The notes under the pieces: model-generated
What the model saw: only the letters and a program-made list of their open reading frames with translations
Told to the model about the DNA's origin: nothing
Database searches by the model: none
Assembly (NCBI GenBank): GCA_015179125.1
Contig: WHVA01000048.1
Coordinates: 248,001 to 312,000 of the forward strand
DNA length: 64,000 nt
Direction of reading: 5' to 3'
Origin: Gautieria morchelliformis
Taxonomy: Eukaryota > Basidiomycota > Agaricomycetes > Gomphales > Gomphaceae
Part shown: positions 1 through 10,775 of the stretch, piece by piece
Layout: each line of letters opens with the position of its first letter
Position numbering within the stretch: the first letter of the stretch is position 1
Made by a program: the position numbers and the translations under genes

Positions 1-122
1 CGATAAGCAGTCAGTCACTGTCGAGCGGAATGCTTACCTTGACAACACCAACCTGTCAGCTTCTCGTGTCGAGGGGGAGGATTGGCAGCTAGTCAAACGA
101 GAACTGACTTACCCCCTGCAGA

Positions 123-722
123 TTGTTCCCCCAGCACCTCCTGCCCCTGACACACCACCAACAGTATGATGCGAACATATCTGATTCTGAGATGGAGATA
201 CCTGCGAAATGGATACATAAACAGAGTCAGTGTATTTGTGATATCCTAGACGGATATGGTACCTCCTCTCACCATTCATCTGATCCCACTATTGCCCCTG
301 GAACCCAGCTCCACACCATCATTGACACTCCGAAGGGAGCACTTGAGAGGGAGGAATCAGCAAATTGGGTAATGTTAGCCAAAAACACTGATGAATACGC
401 ACTTGTAGCCAAAACAAGTAAGGTTGAAGCCATTGAACCCCACTCCTTAGCTGAAGCTAAACAATGCCCCAACTGGGAGCTGTGGGAGAATGCAATTCAC
501 AAAGAATTGGCTCTACTCAAACACACTGGGACTTGGGAACTTACTGAGCCACCTACTGATGCAAATATCATCAGCTCCAAATGGGTTTTCCATGCCAAGA
601 AGGATGCTGCTGGGAATGTGGTCAGGTATAAAGCTCGCCTTGTTGCTCAAGGTTTTTCCCAGGTACCCGGTGTCGATTATTTCAACACATTTGCTCCTGT
701 CGCAAAACTTGCTTCGATCTGA
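123..722 (+). pseudogene. Copia 1 pol fragment (linker and N-terminal reverse transcriptase)
   Basis: This 199-residue reading frame ends in a typical copia RT start: KWVFHAKKDAAGNVVRYKAR followed by LVAQGFSQVPGVDY and then the FAPVAK motif. It stops where RT continues in another frame (ALAAANDMELHQ at about 733-770). The upstream part is the acidic linker between integrase and RT. The catalytic YVDD region is absent, having been lost in a deletion before 778. This is a retrotransposon relic, not a host gene. Confidence 0.85.
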
Positions 723-835
723 ACTGTACTCGCTCTGGCAGCTGCAAACGATATGGAGTTACATCAAATAGACAACAGAAAGCAAGTATGTTGCAGCAAC
801 TCACACAGCAAAGGAAACCCTTTGGATTCACTTGT

Positions 836-1957
836 CATGAACCGGTTTATTTACCAACTGCGCTGAGCGCTTACATGGAATCTTTTCCCCCAATCGTCTC
901 ATCAGACCACTGCCATCACATCTTCATACCCCAAGTTGAGCCATCACCTCCAGTGCCATGTGCTTCACTGCCACTCCCACATGTGCGCCTATGCCATCAT
1001 TCCCTATGCAGATGTCGCCAAGCATTCGGGCACCATCACCAGGCCACACCAGGCGACGATCTGGCAGGATGAGTGCCGACAGCATGGATTGGGGAAGCCT
1101 TGATCCCCATGAACTCTTCTTCGACCCTTCCTCAGGACAAGTTGACATGCCTATGCACTATATTCCCTTTGTGCATGAGGGCAAGAGAAGTGTAGAGATT
1201 CAGATATTAGAAAGCAGGGTTAGCACCAGCTATGACCCATATTGTTCCAATCATTTCCAACCCTCTCAACCACCTAACCCTACACCACCCCCTTCAATTG
1301 ACTTGGAAAGTCAAGCATTGCCTCAGTGGCTGTGTGTCTGGAGCAGAGACATGTGGTTCCGGATTGTTGGTTGGCTCAGGGGTTAGGACGACTCATTATT
1401 GTCTCCATGAGTCACTCTTGATTTACTAGTATCCCTCATGACTCACTCTTCTTGTTTTCATTGACTCATTATGACTCAGTTCCCCTATTGTGTACCATAT
1501 CAGCTTTATTGTCCTGACTCCTCTTCATGACTCACCTGACTCACTCTGACTCATTCTGACTCATTCTGACTCATTGTGACTCATCCCTCCTGTTGTTCTG
1601 ACTCCTTCTCATACTCACCTGACTCACTCTGACTCACGGTGACTCATCCCTCCTATTGTCTTCTGACTCATCCCCCTTTTCCAAAGTAGATAAATACCAG
1701 AGCTTGCTCCATGTATTTCGCTAGTTTGGTTATCATATATGTTACACCGTCTCCTGTGCCCTTAAGCACTTGAGGATACCTTGCTCACTCTATTGTCTCT
1801 CTTCTCTCAATCTCTTACTTCGAGGCTTGTCTACTTCAGACTTGTCCTTCTTCTTATCTCTTTCAACCAACCAGAACAGGCACCCCTTTTTAGTGCAGGG
1901 TCTTCAACATTGGGATCTTACACCTGGTGGGGACGGTTCTGACATCACTCCCTCATA
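836..1957. other. Foreign block interrupting copia 1, LTR-like
   Basis: This block separates the RNase H motif TESKYVAATH...LWIH (ending near 836) from its continuation KQAFDIQLAPTTLF (from about 1958), so it is a later insertion. It has a proline-rich reading frame at 958-1386 with no recognised domain, then a T/C-rich stretch with many TGACTCA motifs, then a leader-like region. I could not find a clean target-site duplication. It may be the 3' end of a different LTR element; that identification is inference. Confidence 0.45.
1408..1670. promoter_or_regulatory. Cluster of 14 TGA(C/G)TCA motifs
   Basis: Fourteen exact copies of TGACTCA or its complement TGAGTCA start at 1408, 1439, 1462, 1472, 1528, 1537, 1547, 1557, 1567, 1577, 1620, 1630, 1640 and 1664. 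TGACTCA is the known binding core of fungal Gcn4/Cpc1-type and AP-1-type bZIP factors. Several copies are spaced by exactly 10 bp. The position inside an LTR-like block suggests an element-borne enhancer; that function is inferred. Confidence 0.6.
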
Positions 1958-2224
1958 AAACAGGCCTTTGATATCCAGCTTGCTCCTACCACCCTGTTTT
2001 CCAACAATCAATCAGCAATCGCACTAGCAAAAGACAATCAATATCACGCCTGTACGAAACACATTGACGTACATTTTCATTTCATACAATGGATTGTTGA
2101 TCAAGGTGCCATCCGCCTTGTGTACTGTCTGACCGACGATATGATTGCCAATATGCTGACCAAAGCCTTACCATCCGCAAAAGTCAAACATTTCATGGCT
2201 GAACTTGGGCTGTCTACGGTTTGA
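1958..2224 (+). pseudogene. Copia 1 RNase H C-terminal fragment
   Basis: The frame encodes TTLFSNNQSAIALAKDNQYH, then TKHIDVHFHF, then DMIANMLTKALPSAKVKHF and a stop at 2222-2224. These are the standard copia RNase H end motifs (the D of the NNQSAI block, the KHID block and the LTKALP block). A polypurine run (2223-2231) and the 3' LTR follow directly, which fixes the orientation as plus. There is no start codon; the fragment is the downstream half of an interrupted gene. Confidence 0.85.
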
Positions 2225-2231
2225 GGGGGAG

Positions 2232-2450
2232 TGTTGGAGTTGCAAACCACAGCACCCAATGCCCATGATTGGTCGGCAGACCATTCACAATTGTTCTCGT
2301 GCAGTTGCAAGGCACTCTTTTATTCTCCTTAGTGTGAATCTTATTGTTCCTAAAGATTATAAGTAGTTTACATGTATGCCATCTCCCTCAGTGGTTTGAC
2401 ACTGTTGTTCAACCTCTGAGTGCCTTTCATACAGTCTTGTTATCGTTACA
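2232..2450 (+). repeat. Copia 1 3' LTR (219 bp)
   Basis: It begins TGTTGGAG right after the polypurine tract and ends CGTTACA, giving TG...CA termini. No second copy is present in the window, so the right end is chosen from the terminal dinucleotide and the copia-like ending only. Confidence 0.6.
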
Positions 2451-3140
2451 ATGGGGGCTGAAGCATGATACCCATGCCCATTACACGGGCCAGGCAACCA
2501 ATCCGTGCCGCCTGATCTCACAAATAACTCCACCATGAGTGCACCATCACACTTGGTGTCCTCAACCCTGCACACCTACAGCTCCCACCTCCAGTCCTAC
2601 CTGCAAAATACACCATTTCCCCATAACTAATGGACGCTTAGAGGTTGCGCGCTAACGGAAACATCATGACGTGAAGTCTCCGGATCTTACCGGAGTTCGG
2701 CTATTGAACCTGCGAAACGACATTGAAGTATCGGGCTCGTATTTAAATACCAAGTTTCAACTTGAGTACTCATGTTCTCGTACGTCCGGGTAGGCAAACT
2801 ATTACAGATGTCGGTAATGTCGATATTTCGTTCATGCCGCTTCGAACGATTATTTTCTACCAGTCATAAAAATCGATCACCTTGACGTGATTATGCCTGG
2901 CTGGAAATTGTCGCGTATCGCAAGCTTGACAACAGACAATCGCAGGCCGGTATTTCCGGCCAGGTTCGGTGAACGGCGTATTGCACAATGATTGGCTCCT
3001 GCATAGATACTAGTACGTAGGATATCATATAAGTATATTTTTCAGGATGGGTGGGTCGGAGTCCGAACCACGTTCCTTCACGTTACATGTGAAGGTCTAG
3101 CCACCTCTTTCAAGCAGCGAGGACACGAGTTGTAACGTAA
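2451..3140. other. Intergenic, upstream of LCB2 copy 1
   Basis: No gene or repeat recognised. A TATAAGTA sequence at 3028-3035 lies 106 bp before the LCB2 start and may be its core promoter element; this is a weak, motif-only call. Confidence 0.35.
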
Positions 3141-5337
3141 ATGTCATCGTTCTCCAAGCGTAACCTTCCTTCCTCTCCCTCTCCAATTGCACATCCGAAA
3201 ACCACCTCTTCTTCCATCCTCACCCGTCCAATGCGCAGCGCTGCTTCCTACCTCACCGCTCTCTCTCAAGCAGATGCCGAGGCTCGTGCGCGCAAGGCTG
3301 GACCTGATAGCGAACCATCGGAGCCTGCCTTGTCCTTGCGTTCCTCTCTCACAGAAAATGGGACGAGCTACCTGACTATGACTGATGATTCGGATGACTT
3401 CTGTGACGACCTCGACAGGCCTCCCCATGCTCCCACGTCCGAGCAGCAGCCAACTACAAAACACTCCGAGTTCGGCCATTGTTTCAATGAGGCGCACAGA
3501 TACACCTCGGCATACAAGGCGGACACAGCTCACATGATCCACGTCGAGGAAGAGCCTCCTTATTATATTCTCATCACAACGTACTTGTCTTATCTCTTCA
3601 TGATCATCTTCGGTCACACGAGAGATTTCGTTGGCAAGCGGTTTTGCCCAGAAGCCTACCGGCATTTAATGCCCAGCAATGTGAGTCCTCCTCGAAGGAG
3701 GCTAGTCGGTCTTGCAGACGCGTGCCTTTACCGTGATGAATGAGGCTGTTGACCTCCCTTGTCTCAGGGTTACGCAGCGCTCAACTCGGACTTTGATTCG
3801 TTTTACTCGCGACGCCTCAAGGCCCGCATGGACGATTGCTTTTCCCGTCCTATCACAGGAGTGCCAGGGCGTACTGTCACTCTCTTGGATCGCGTGTCTT
3901 CGAACAATAATACCACGCTTCACCTCACTGGCACCAAGAGCCGCGCGCTCAACATTTCGTCGTACAACTATCTTGGATTTGCACAGGCACATGGTGGGTG
4001 TGCTGACGCAGTTGAAGAAGGACTCCGAAGGTATGGAGTGTCAGCATGTGGTGCACGTCTCGAGTGTGGCACCACGGACCTGCACGTGCAGGCGGAGGCG
4101 CTTGTGGCCAAATTCATTGGTTCCGAAGATGCCATTATTGCCTCGATGGGATTTGCGACAAATTCGACGACCTTGCCTGCTCTGGTTGGCAAGGCCTGCC
4201 TCGTTATCTCAGATGAGCTGAATCATGCATCAATTCGCTTTGGTGTTCGGCTTAGCGGGGCACACGTCCGTACTTTCAAGCATAATGATATGAAGTCGCT
4301 TGAAACTCTTTTGAGGGAGGTCATTAGCCAGGGGCAGCCCAGGACACATAGACCATGGAAAAAGATATTGCTCGCCGTCGAGGGACTCTACTCAATGGAA
4401 GGCACGCTTGTCAACCTACCTGCAATCATGCAGCTCAAGGCAAGGTACAAGGTGTGTGTATTTGAGTGTTTTACATGACTTACTTTGCTTAGTCTCTCGC
4501 GCATTATAGTTTTACATCTACGTTGACGAGGCACATTCCATTGGTGCTCTTGGCCCGCATGGTCGCGGAGTCGCCGATTACTTTGGTATCGATCCTCGAT
4601 CCATTGACATTCTCATGGGCACCTTTACAAAATCGTTTGGCGCGGCGGGCGGATACATCGCTGGTTCACGTGATGTCATCTCGCGTCTCCGCACCCGCTC
4701 GCACGCTGGCTGTTACACCGAATCGAGCTCACCGGCCGTGCTCACGCAGATCATCTCATCGATGGGCTCTATTATGGGCATTTCTCCTCCGCTCCCGCCC
4801 ATCACTCAAAATGGCAACTCGCCCAACGCTTCTTCTTCTACATCGCTCGCGCCACAGGATGCATATGTTTATCCAGGTCCCGCGCCTTCGGCGTCTATGC
4901 CTGCGTGGCTTAAGCTTCCACAGCAATTGCAGGACGGCTCAGAGGGTCGGTCGCGGCTTCGTCGTCTGGCGTTTAATGCACGCTATCTCTCGCGCGGTCT
5001 CAACAGGCTCGGATTCATCACTTACGGGCACGTTGACTCGCCGATCGTTCCCCTCTTGCTGTTTCACCCCGGTAAGATGACGTTATTCTCCCGTCTCATG
5101 CACGCACGGAAGACGCCGATTGTCGTGGTGGTCGTGGCGTACCCTGCCACGCCCCTGGTGAGCGGTCGTGCGCGCTTTTGCCTGAGCGCGTCACATACCA
5201 AAGAGGACTGCGATGCCGTGTTGCGTGCGTGTGATGAGATTGGGGAGATATTAGATGTGAAGCACGGGCACTTGACCGACCGCTGGTCGTTGGAGGAAGT
5301 GACCCGTCGCGCCGTGGAGCTCGTCGAGATGGACTGA
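3141..5337 (+). CDS. LCB2: Serine palmitoyltransferase subunit 2, copy 1
   Basis: Three exons (3141-3680, 3768-4451, 4510-5337) with introns of 87 and 58 bp join in phase 0 to a 683-residue protein. Known role: PLP-dependent condensation of serine with palmitoyl-CoA in the ER membrane, the first step of sphingolipid synthesis, as a heterodimer with Lcb1. Seen: an N-terminal membrane segment at about residues 139-158 (YYILITTYLSYLFMIIFG), the SDELNHASI block, the PLP-contacting VDEAHSIG (Asp414, His417) and the PLP lysine in MGTFTKSFG (Lys449). A Ser/Pro-rich insert after SSMGSIMG makes it longer than yeast Lcb2. Oddity: the block read as GGARLEGGTT in copy 2 is CGARLECGTT here. Its partner is the inverted copy 423 bp downstream. 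Confidence 0.93.
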
Positions 5338-5760
5338 TTCAAATTGGATGGCGGTAGATATCCGATGCCTGGTTTGGCTGCTAACGAAATTCTTAGAGTA
5401 TTCTGCCAGTAAAAGAATTCGACACCCTTACAATACAATATCCCATACCCTTATTCTTTATACAGGAATGTGAATGATGCGAGTCGACAACTACGCCTTG
5501 TAAGATTACAGTAAATCTCGGTAATGGTCCGGCCTCGAGAGACTTGCGGACTAGAGCACCTCAGAAACGGATGACGCTTCGAACATAGAAGCGATCCACA
5601 TTTCTAATTACCAAAAGGGTATATATACTACTATACGTACATATTGGACGACAAGATGCTTTATGACAACTAGTAAACAAGGAGCCGATTACTCTAGGAG
5701 TTATGAGCGTTGAAGCTGAAGGCAACCAAAAAAAAAAGCAGTATGCAATAATCCCTCGAA
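5338..5760. other. Spacer between the convergent LCB2 copies
   Basis: This 423-bp stretch holds the two 3' ends facing each other. It is AT-rich, with several TATA/ACATA runs near 5620-5700 and an A9 run near 5731. No gene is seen. Transcripts from both sides could overlap here and form sense-antisense pairs; that is inference. Confidence 0.6.
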
Positions 5761-7948
5761 TCACTCCATCTCGACGAGCTCCACGGCGCGACGGGTGACC
5801 TGGTCCAGCGACCAGCGGTCCTTCCTCGGCTTATGCTTCAAGTCCAGTATATCCCCAATCTCATCACAGGCACGCAACACCGTGTCGCAGTCCTCCTTCG
5901 TATGTGAGGCGCTGACGCAGAAGCGCACGCGGCCACTCACGAGCGGCGTGGCAGGGTACGCCACGACGACGACGACAATCGGCGTTTTCCGCGCCAGCAT
6001 GAGACGTGAGAAGAGCGTCATTTTGCCGGGGTTAAACAGCATGAGCGGAATGATGGGCGAGTCGACGTGCCCGTAGGTGATGAATCCGAGTTTGTTGAGG
6101 CCGCGCGAGAGATAGCGTGCGTTGAAGGCGATACGGCGAAGTCGCGAGCGACCCTCTGAGCCGTCCTGCAGTTGCTGGGGAAGCCTGAGCCACGCGGGCA
6201 TAGACGCCGAAGGCGCGGGACCTGGATAAACATATGCATCCTGTGGCGTGAGCGACGTAGAAGACGAGGCGGTGTTGGGCGCGTTGCCATTTTGAGAGAT
6301 GGGCGGGAGCGGCGGAGAAATGCCCATAATAGAGCCCATCGACGAGATGATCTGCGTGAGCACGGCCGGGGAGCTCGACTCGGTGTAGCAGCCAGCGTGC
6401 GAGCGGGTGCGGAGACGCGAGATGACATCACGTGAGCCGGCGATGTATCCGCCCGCCGCGCCAAACGATTTTGTAAAGGTGCCCATGAGAATGTCGATGG
6501 AGCGGGGATCGATGCCGAAGTAATCGGCGACTCCGCGCCCATGAGGACCAACAGCCCCAATGGAGTGGGCCTCGTCGACGTAGAGGTGAAACTATCGTGC
6601 GTGTCAGACTAAAACAAACTAAGCTATGTAAAACACTCAAATACACATACCTTGTACCTTGCCTTGAGCTGCATGATAACGGGTAGGTCGACAAGTGTGC
6701 CTTCCATTGAGTAAAGTCCTTCGACGACGAGCAATATCTTCTTCCATGGTCTATGTGTCCTGGGCTGCCCCTGACTGACGACCTCGCGCAAGAGAGTTTT
6801 AAGGGATTTCATATCATTATGTTTGAAGGCGCGGACGTGTGCTCCGCTCAGTCGAACACCAAAGCGGATTGATGCATGGTTAAATTCATCGGATATGACC
6901 AGGCATCCCTTGCCAACCAAAGCAGGCAGGGTCGTCGAGTTTGTCGCAAATCCCATCGAGGCAATAATGGCATCCTCGGCACCGACGAATTTGGCCACAA
7001 GCGCCTCTGCCTGCACGTGCAGGTCTGTGGTGCCACCCTCGAGCCGTGCACCACCCACTGAGACACCATACCTCCGGAGCCCCTCCTCCACTGCATCTGC
7101 GCATCCACCATGTGTCTGTGCAAACCCAAGATAGTTATACGATGACACATTCAGGGCGCGACTCCGGGTTCCGGTGAGGTACATGGTCGTGTTATTATTC
7201 AAAGATTCGCGATCGAGGAGGGTGACCGTACGTCCAGGCACGCCCGTGATCGGGCGGGAAAAGCAGTCGTCCATGCGGGCCTTGGCGCGTCGCGAGTAAA
7301 ACGAGTCAAAGTCCGAGTTGAGTGCCGCGTAGCCCTGCGAAATGGAGGTCAGCGAGCTCATGCACGCGTAGAGAACACGTCAAATCGTGCGTCTGGGCAA
7401 AGAGGCACACGTACATTGCCAGGAATCAGATGTCGGTAGGCATCTGGGAAGAAGCGTTTGCCGATAAAATCCCTGGAATGGCCATATATTATCATGAGGA
7501 GATATGATATGTATGTGGTGATGAGAATATAATAAGGAGGGTCGTCCTGGGTCGCGCGCGGTGCGTCGGGCTTGTATCCTGAGGTGTATCTGTACGCGTC
7601 GTTGAAACAGTGGCCAAACTCTGAATGTTTTGTAGTGGGTTGCTGCTCGGAAGTGGGGGCATGGGGCGGTCTGTCGAGCTCGTCATACGCGTCGTCCGAG
7701 TCGTCGGACGTGACGTAGCTCGAGCCGTCGTCTGTACCCAGGGAGGAGCGCACGGACAAGGCAGGCTCGGAGGGTGTGCCAGGCGCGGGTTTGCGGGCGC
7801 GGGCGTCGGCATCTGCTTGGGAGAGCGCAGTGAGGTAGGAGGCGGCGGTGCGCATGGGACGCCTGAGGATGGAGGAGGAGGGCGTTTTGGGGTGCGCAAT
7901 GGGAGAAGGAGAGGTGGCTTGGCTGCGCTTGGAGAAGCGGAACGGCAT
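5761..7948 (-). CDS. LCB2: Serine palmitoyltransferase subunit 2, copy 2
   Basis: Exons at 7948-7415, 7334-6651 and 6591-5761 (introns of 80 and 59 bp) give a 682-residue protein. Intron positions match copy 1 exactly. I chose the start at 7948 (MPFRFSKR) because it aligns with copy 1; an upstream in-frame ATG at 7993 is possible. It has the membrane segment YYILITTYISYLLMIIYG, VDEAHSIG (Asp412) and the PLP lysine in TFTKSFG (Lys447). Exon 2 shows 21 differences from copy 1 over 228 residues, about 91 % identity. It keeps the glycine-rich GGARLEGGTT block that copy 1 has altered, so it looks the better-conserved gene. Both copies have open frames and may be expressed. Confidence 0.93.
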
Positions 7949-8676
7949 CACCGCAGAGCGAGACTTGCTGGCTGTGTAATAGAGAGTAGACAAGAAACAG
8001 AGCTCCTCTCAAGCGATTCCCACTACTTCTTATCGGGTATGATCCCCGTTGTGGGGACAACCGGAGGGCTGGCGGGCGAGACAGTCGAAATACTTAGTCA
8101 CTCTCCGCGCCCACACATTACCCGACACTGCAGATCAGCGTATAGCCCGGCCAATTGCCGGGGCACGAATTGTCGTGCGTTTTACTGCATTATTTCAAAG
8201 CTGGACGCCAAAACTTGCAGGTTCCTCGCGTCTCACGGCTCCCACCACGGCGTGTGAACAGAGATTCTATTTAGCTACCGAGCGATCTCACACATTCAGC
8301 TGCCTCATCCGCTGTCGTGGATGACGCTGGCACTTTGCTTTCACTGTTGCGGCGCAGGGTCGGATAGGCGTGCTGGCACTAAGCGGACCCGAGCTTAAGC
8401 TAGTCTCTATATTTACCGAGTTGATCTGAAAGCAGGCGTCTGTCTATTCTTGTGGTGGTCAAACCTGATGGCGACTTGAAACACAGTATACCTCATGTGG
8501 CGTATTCAATCTGACTGTCTCAATACACTCATAACTCAGTGCCATCCATACATAACAACGATAATATGACAGTCCACTACAGCCCTGCTAGGCAGCCCAG
8601 ACTATGACTGTGCAATGCACCGCTAAACAGTCCGCCCTGCGCGTTACGTCTACCCCCTTATCCACCAGCTGTTCTG
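7949..8676. other. Intergenic, upstream of LCB2 copy 2
   Basis: No gene or known repeat recognised. It should contain the promoter of LCB2 copy 2 (minus strand), but I see no obvious similarity to the region upstream of copy 1, so the duplication seems not to include equal promoter regions. Confidence 0.4.
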
Positions 8677-8993
8677 CAGCTGCTGGAAAAGGGAGCAGAC
8701 GTTGATGTACGAGGGGGCGTGTGCGGCAATGCCCTGCAGACAGCCTCGCATGACGGCTGTGACGCCCATGGCGCCGATCGACTGTTCAATGGTGGAGAAG
8801 CAGGTAAACATCAGCGCACACCGCCGCCACTCATATCAAACGCCATCACTCAGGAGCCGATGGAGAAGCAAGTCGACGTGGACGCACAAAGAGGATGTTA
8901 GGGCTGCAAATATGGCAATGCTCTGCAGCTTGTCATCAGATGGTCAAAATACGAGGTGCACGAGGACATTACGGCCGTGTGCTGCATAGCAAG
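8677..8993 (+). pseudogene. Ankyrin-repeat gene relic
   Basis: The frame reads QLLEKGADVDVRGGVCGNAL, then LQTASHDG, and later MEKQVDVDAQRGC, a TAG stop, then CKYGNALQLVIRW. The LLEKGADV-x-GNALQ pattern is the hallmark of the ankyrin repeats found in fungal NACHT-ankyrin proteins. Two or three degenerate repeats, an internal stop and loss of frame show a decayed fragment. Nothing of the NACHT part is seen. Confidence 0.5.
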
Positions 8994-9276
8994 GGAGGGT
9001 GATGCGCGGTACGCATCACGATCAAACGGCCACGCGGGGAGCGCACGAATAAGCAATGCGGTTTGGTGCCGCGTCTGCAGGCGTACTCGGACCCACCAGA
9101 GTCGGGACTGTGCCGCTTCCGAGTGCCAAATCAACCTGGATCTCAGCACGTAGGCTGGGGCGACAGCAATGGGAACAGGACTCACGCACAGGCTTGAAAC
9201 ACCAAAATTGGAATGTTGGAGACAAATGTGTCCGCCGAGACTGCGATCAACTGCCGTGGGGTATGAGATTGTTGGC

Positions 9277-9430
9277 TGCTGCGAGCGCTAGATGTGCTGC
9301 GAGTCCTAGATGTGCTGCGTCCTAGATGCGCTGCGAGTCCTAGATGTGCTGCGAGTACTAGATGTGCTGCGAGTGCCAGATGCTGCGAGTGCTATATGTG
9401 CTGAGTGCTATATGCCAGTGCTAGATGTGG
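9277..9430. repeat. Imperfect 18-bp tandem repeat
   Basis: About eight degenerate copies of a unit close to GCTGCGAGTCCTAGATGT, with some units truncated to 12-16 bp. It lies just downstream of the ankyrin relic and shows no coding potential. Confidence 0.7.
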
Positions 9431-10775
9431 AATAGGAGAGTGCATAAGGAGGGGTCTAGTTACTACACGCATGAATGTCCAGCTTAAAGTGCCAGCTTTA
9501 CATGGTGAGGGCAGCAAAGAGGAGTTTAGTCGTCGGAGCTGTGGCACAGCTTGCCTTATGTAATGCACTGGTGGTCCATTCTCGCATTATCATACCACCG
9601 TCGATGATGCAAGGTTGTCAGCATCAAAGAACGTGAGCCATCCGCTCGACTCCGAGTCATGGATCATGGGTCTTCCACACGCGGAAATTTGGAAGCGATA
9701 GCTGTTGAACTACTGATCAACACAGTACCAGTGCCACCTGGGCTCTGTGCTCACGATTAGCCTTGTCAGTAGACGAGCACGAGTTGTTGACGCGTTGGTC
9801 CAAACGTATCTTGCAATGCGCCGTGCATCATCAAACCCCTTGTGGCAACAGGAGCGTCGTCTCACTTCGCTGTGGATCATATATTTTCGCACATTCACCA
9901 CCACGCCATTTCAAGTCTGACAAATTGAGAGCGTTTTATCTGCATTCTCGAGTGGATTCTGCTGTATCCCATGCGTTCTGGGGACATCCCCAGATCAACT
10001 CTTCCCAATGACGCAATGCGACGCAAAAGAAACCTATGGGCTCACCAAAAGCGCACTTGCAAGACCTCCCTGTTATGGTTTCGTTACTGGGCACCTATAC
10101 TCTCATGATGCTCTCAGAAAAACCTCACGAAATTGAACACGGCATCTTCTGAGTCTAAACCGAACTCGACCGTTGTGGCTCGTGGAGCCTCATGGACTCC
10201 ATCAATTCGGAGATTTCGCAGCCAACGACAGCTTATGGGCGACAAGTTACAGCACGAATGAATGGTGCCTTTCGAGAGTTTGAATCCCAAGGGGATATTA
10301 AGCACTGTGTCGACTACGTCGAATACTTCATGGCGACAACCTATCTACCATACATATTTCATCCCCACCACGCACACAACTTGGGTCAGAACGGCCTTGT
10401 CACGGATGCCAACTTGCTTTGGAAACGCACAGTTCGATTTCCTGCTTACTTGGTGCAATCTGACAACTGTACATGGGGGACAGACAGCCTTTCGTGGAGC
10501 GCGAATCCTACTAGGGGACAGCTGAAATGCATTACCATGGATCAGCGACAATGAAATCCCTTTGACGAGACCGTTCTATGCAAGCAAAATCGTTGCATAG
10601 GTTCGTAAAATGTCGTTACTTTGAAAATATGGCACAACACTTGTAAATGCAAGAGAAATGAATGATGCGAAGGATTGTCGTATTATATACTTAGATGTGC
10701 GGCATGAGGATTGATTGAGGAAAAACGGAAATGGCTGAAATATTACTCATTCTGAGGGTTGCGCCTCACAGCACG
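9431..10775. other. No supported gene
   Basis: Short open frames exist on both strands (for example 10192-10554 plus), but none shows a recognisable domain or consistent coding pattern. It may contain decayed coding sequence near 10250-10600 (a frame with FDFLLTW and LTRPFYASKIVA), but I cannot assign it. Confidence 0.4.

Larger units (their letters stand above)
1..2450 (+). mobile_element. Decayed Ty1/copia retrotransposon (copia 1)
   Basis: Remnant of a copia element on the plus strand. Reading frames at 2-170 and 123-722 encode the end of the integrase region and the start of reverse transcriptase. A short piece at 736-835 carries the RT palm start (a TESKYVAATH-type RNase H motif follows directly, so most of RT is deleted). 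RNase H resumes at 1958-2224 and is followed by a polypurine tract and a TG...CA long terminal repeat. No 5' LTR lies in the window. The element is interrupted by a foreign block at about 836-1957. Several frames are needed to read it, so it is inactive. Confidence 0.85.

Noticed and set aside
3144..3665. Antisense open frame opposite LCB2 exon 1
   Set aside because: Explained by the codon composition of the sense exon; no independent features.
3141..7948. LCB2 pair as an assembly or haplotype artefact
   Set aside because: About 9 % protein divergence, different 5' ends and distinct spacer sequence make a simple artefact unlikely, although long reads would settle it.
9710..9904. Possible HET-domain or similar protein on the minus strand
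   Set aside because: The frame (ending RWHWYCVDQ) lacks the wider HET motifs and stops at once; not enough support.
10192..10554. 120-residue plus-strand open frame
   Set aside because: No domain, and competing frames of equal length on both strands; coding status cannot be supported.
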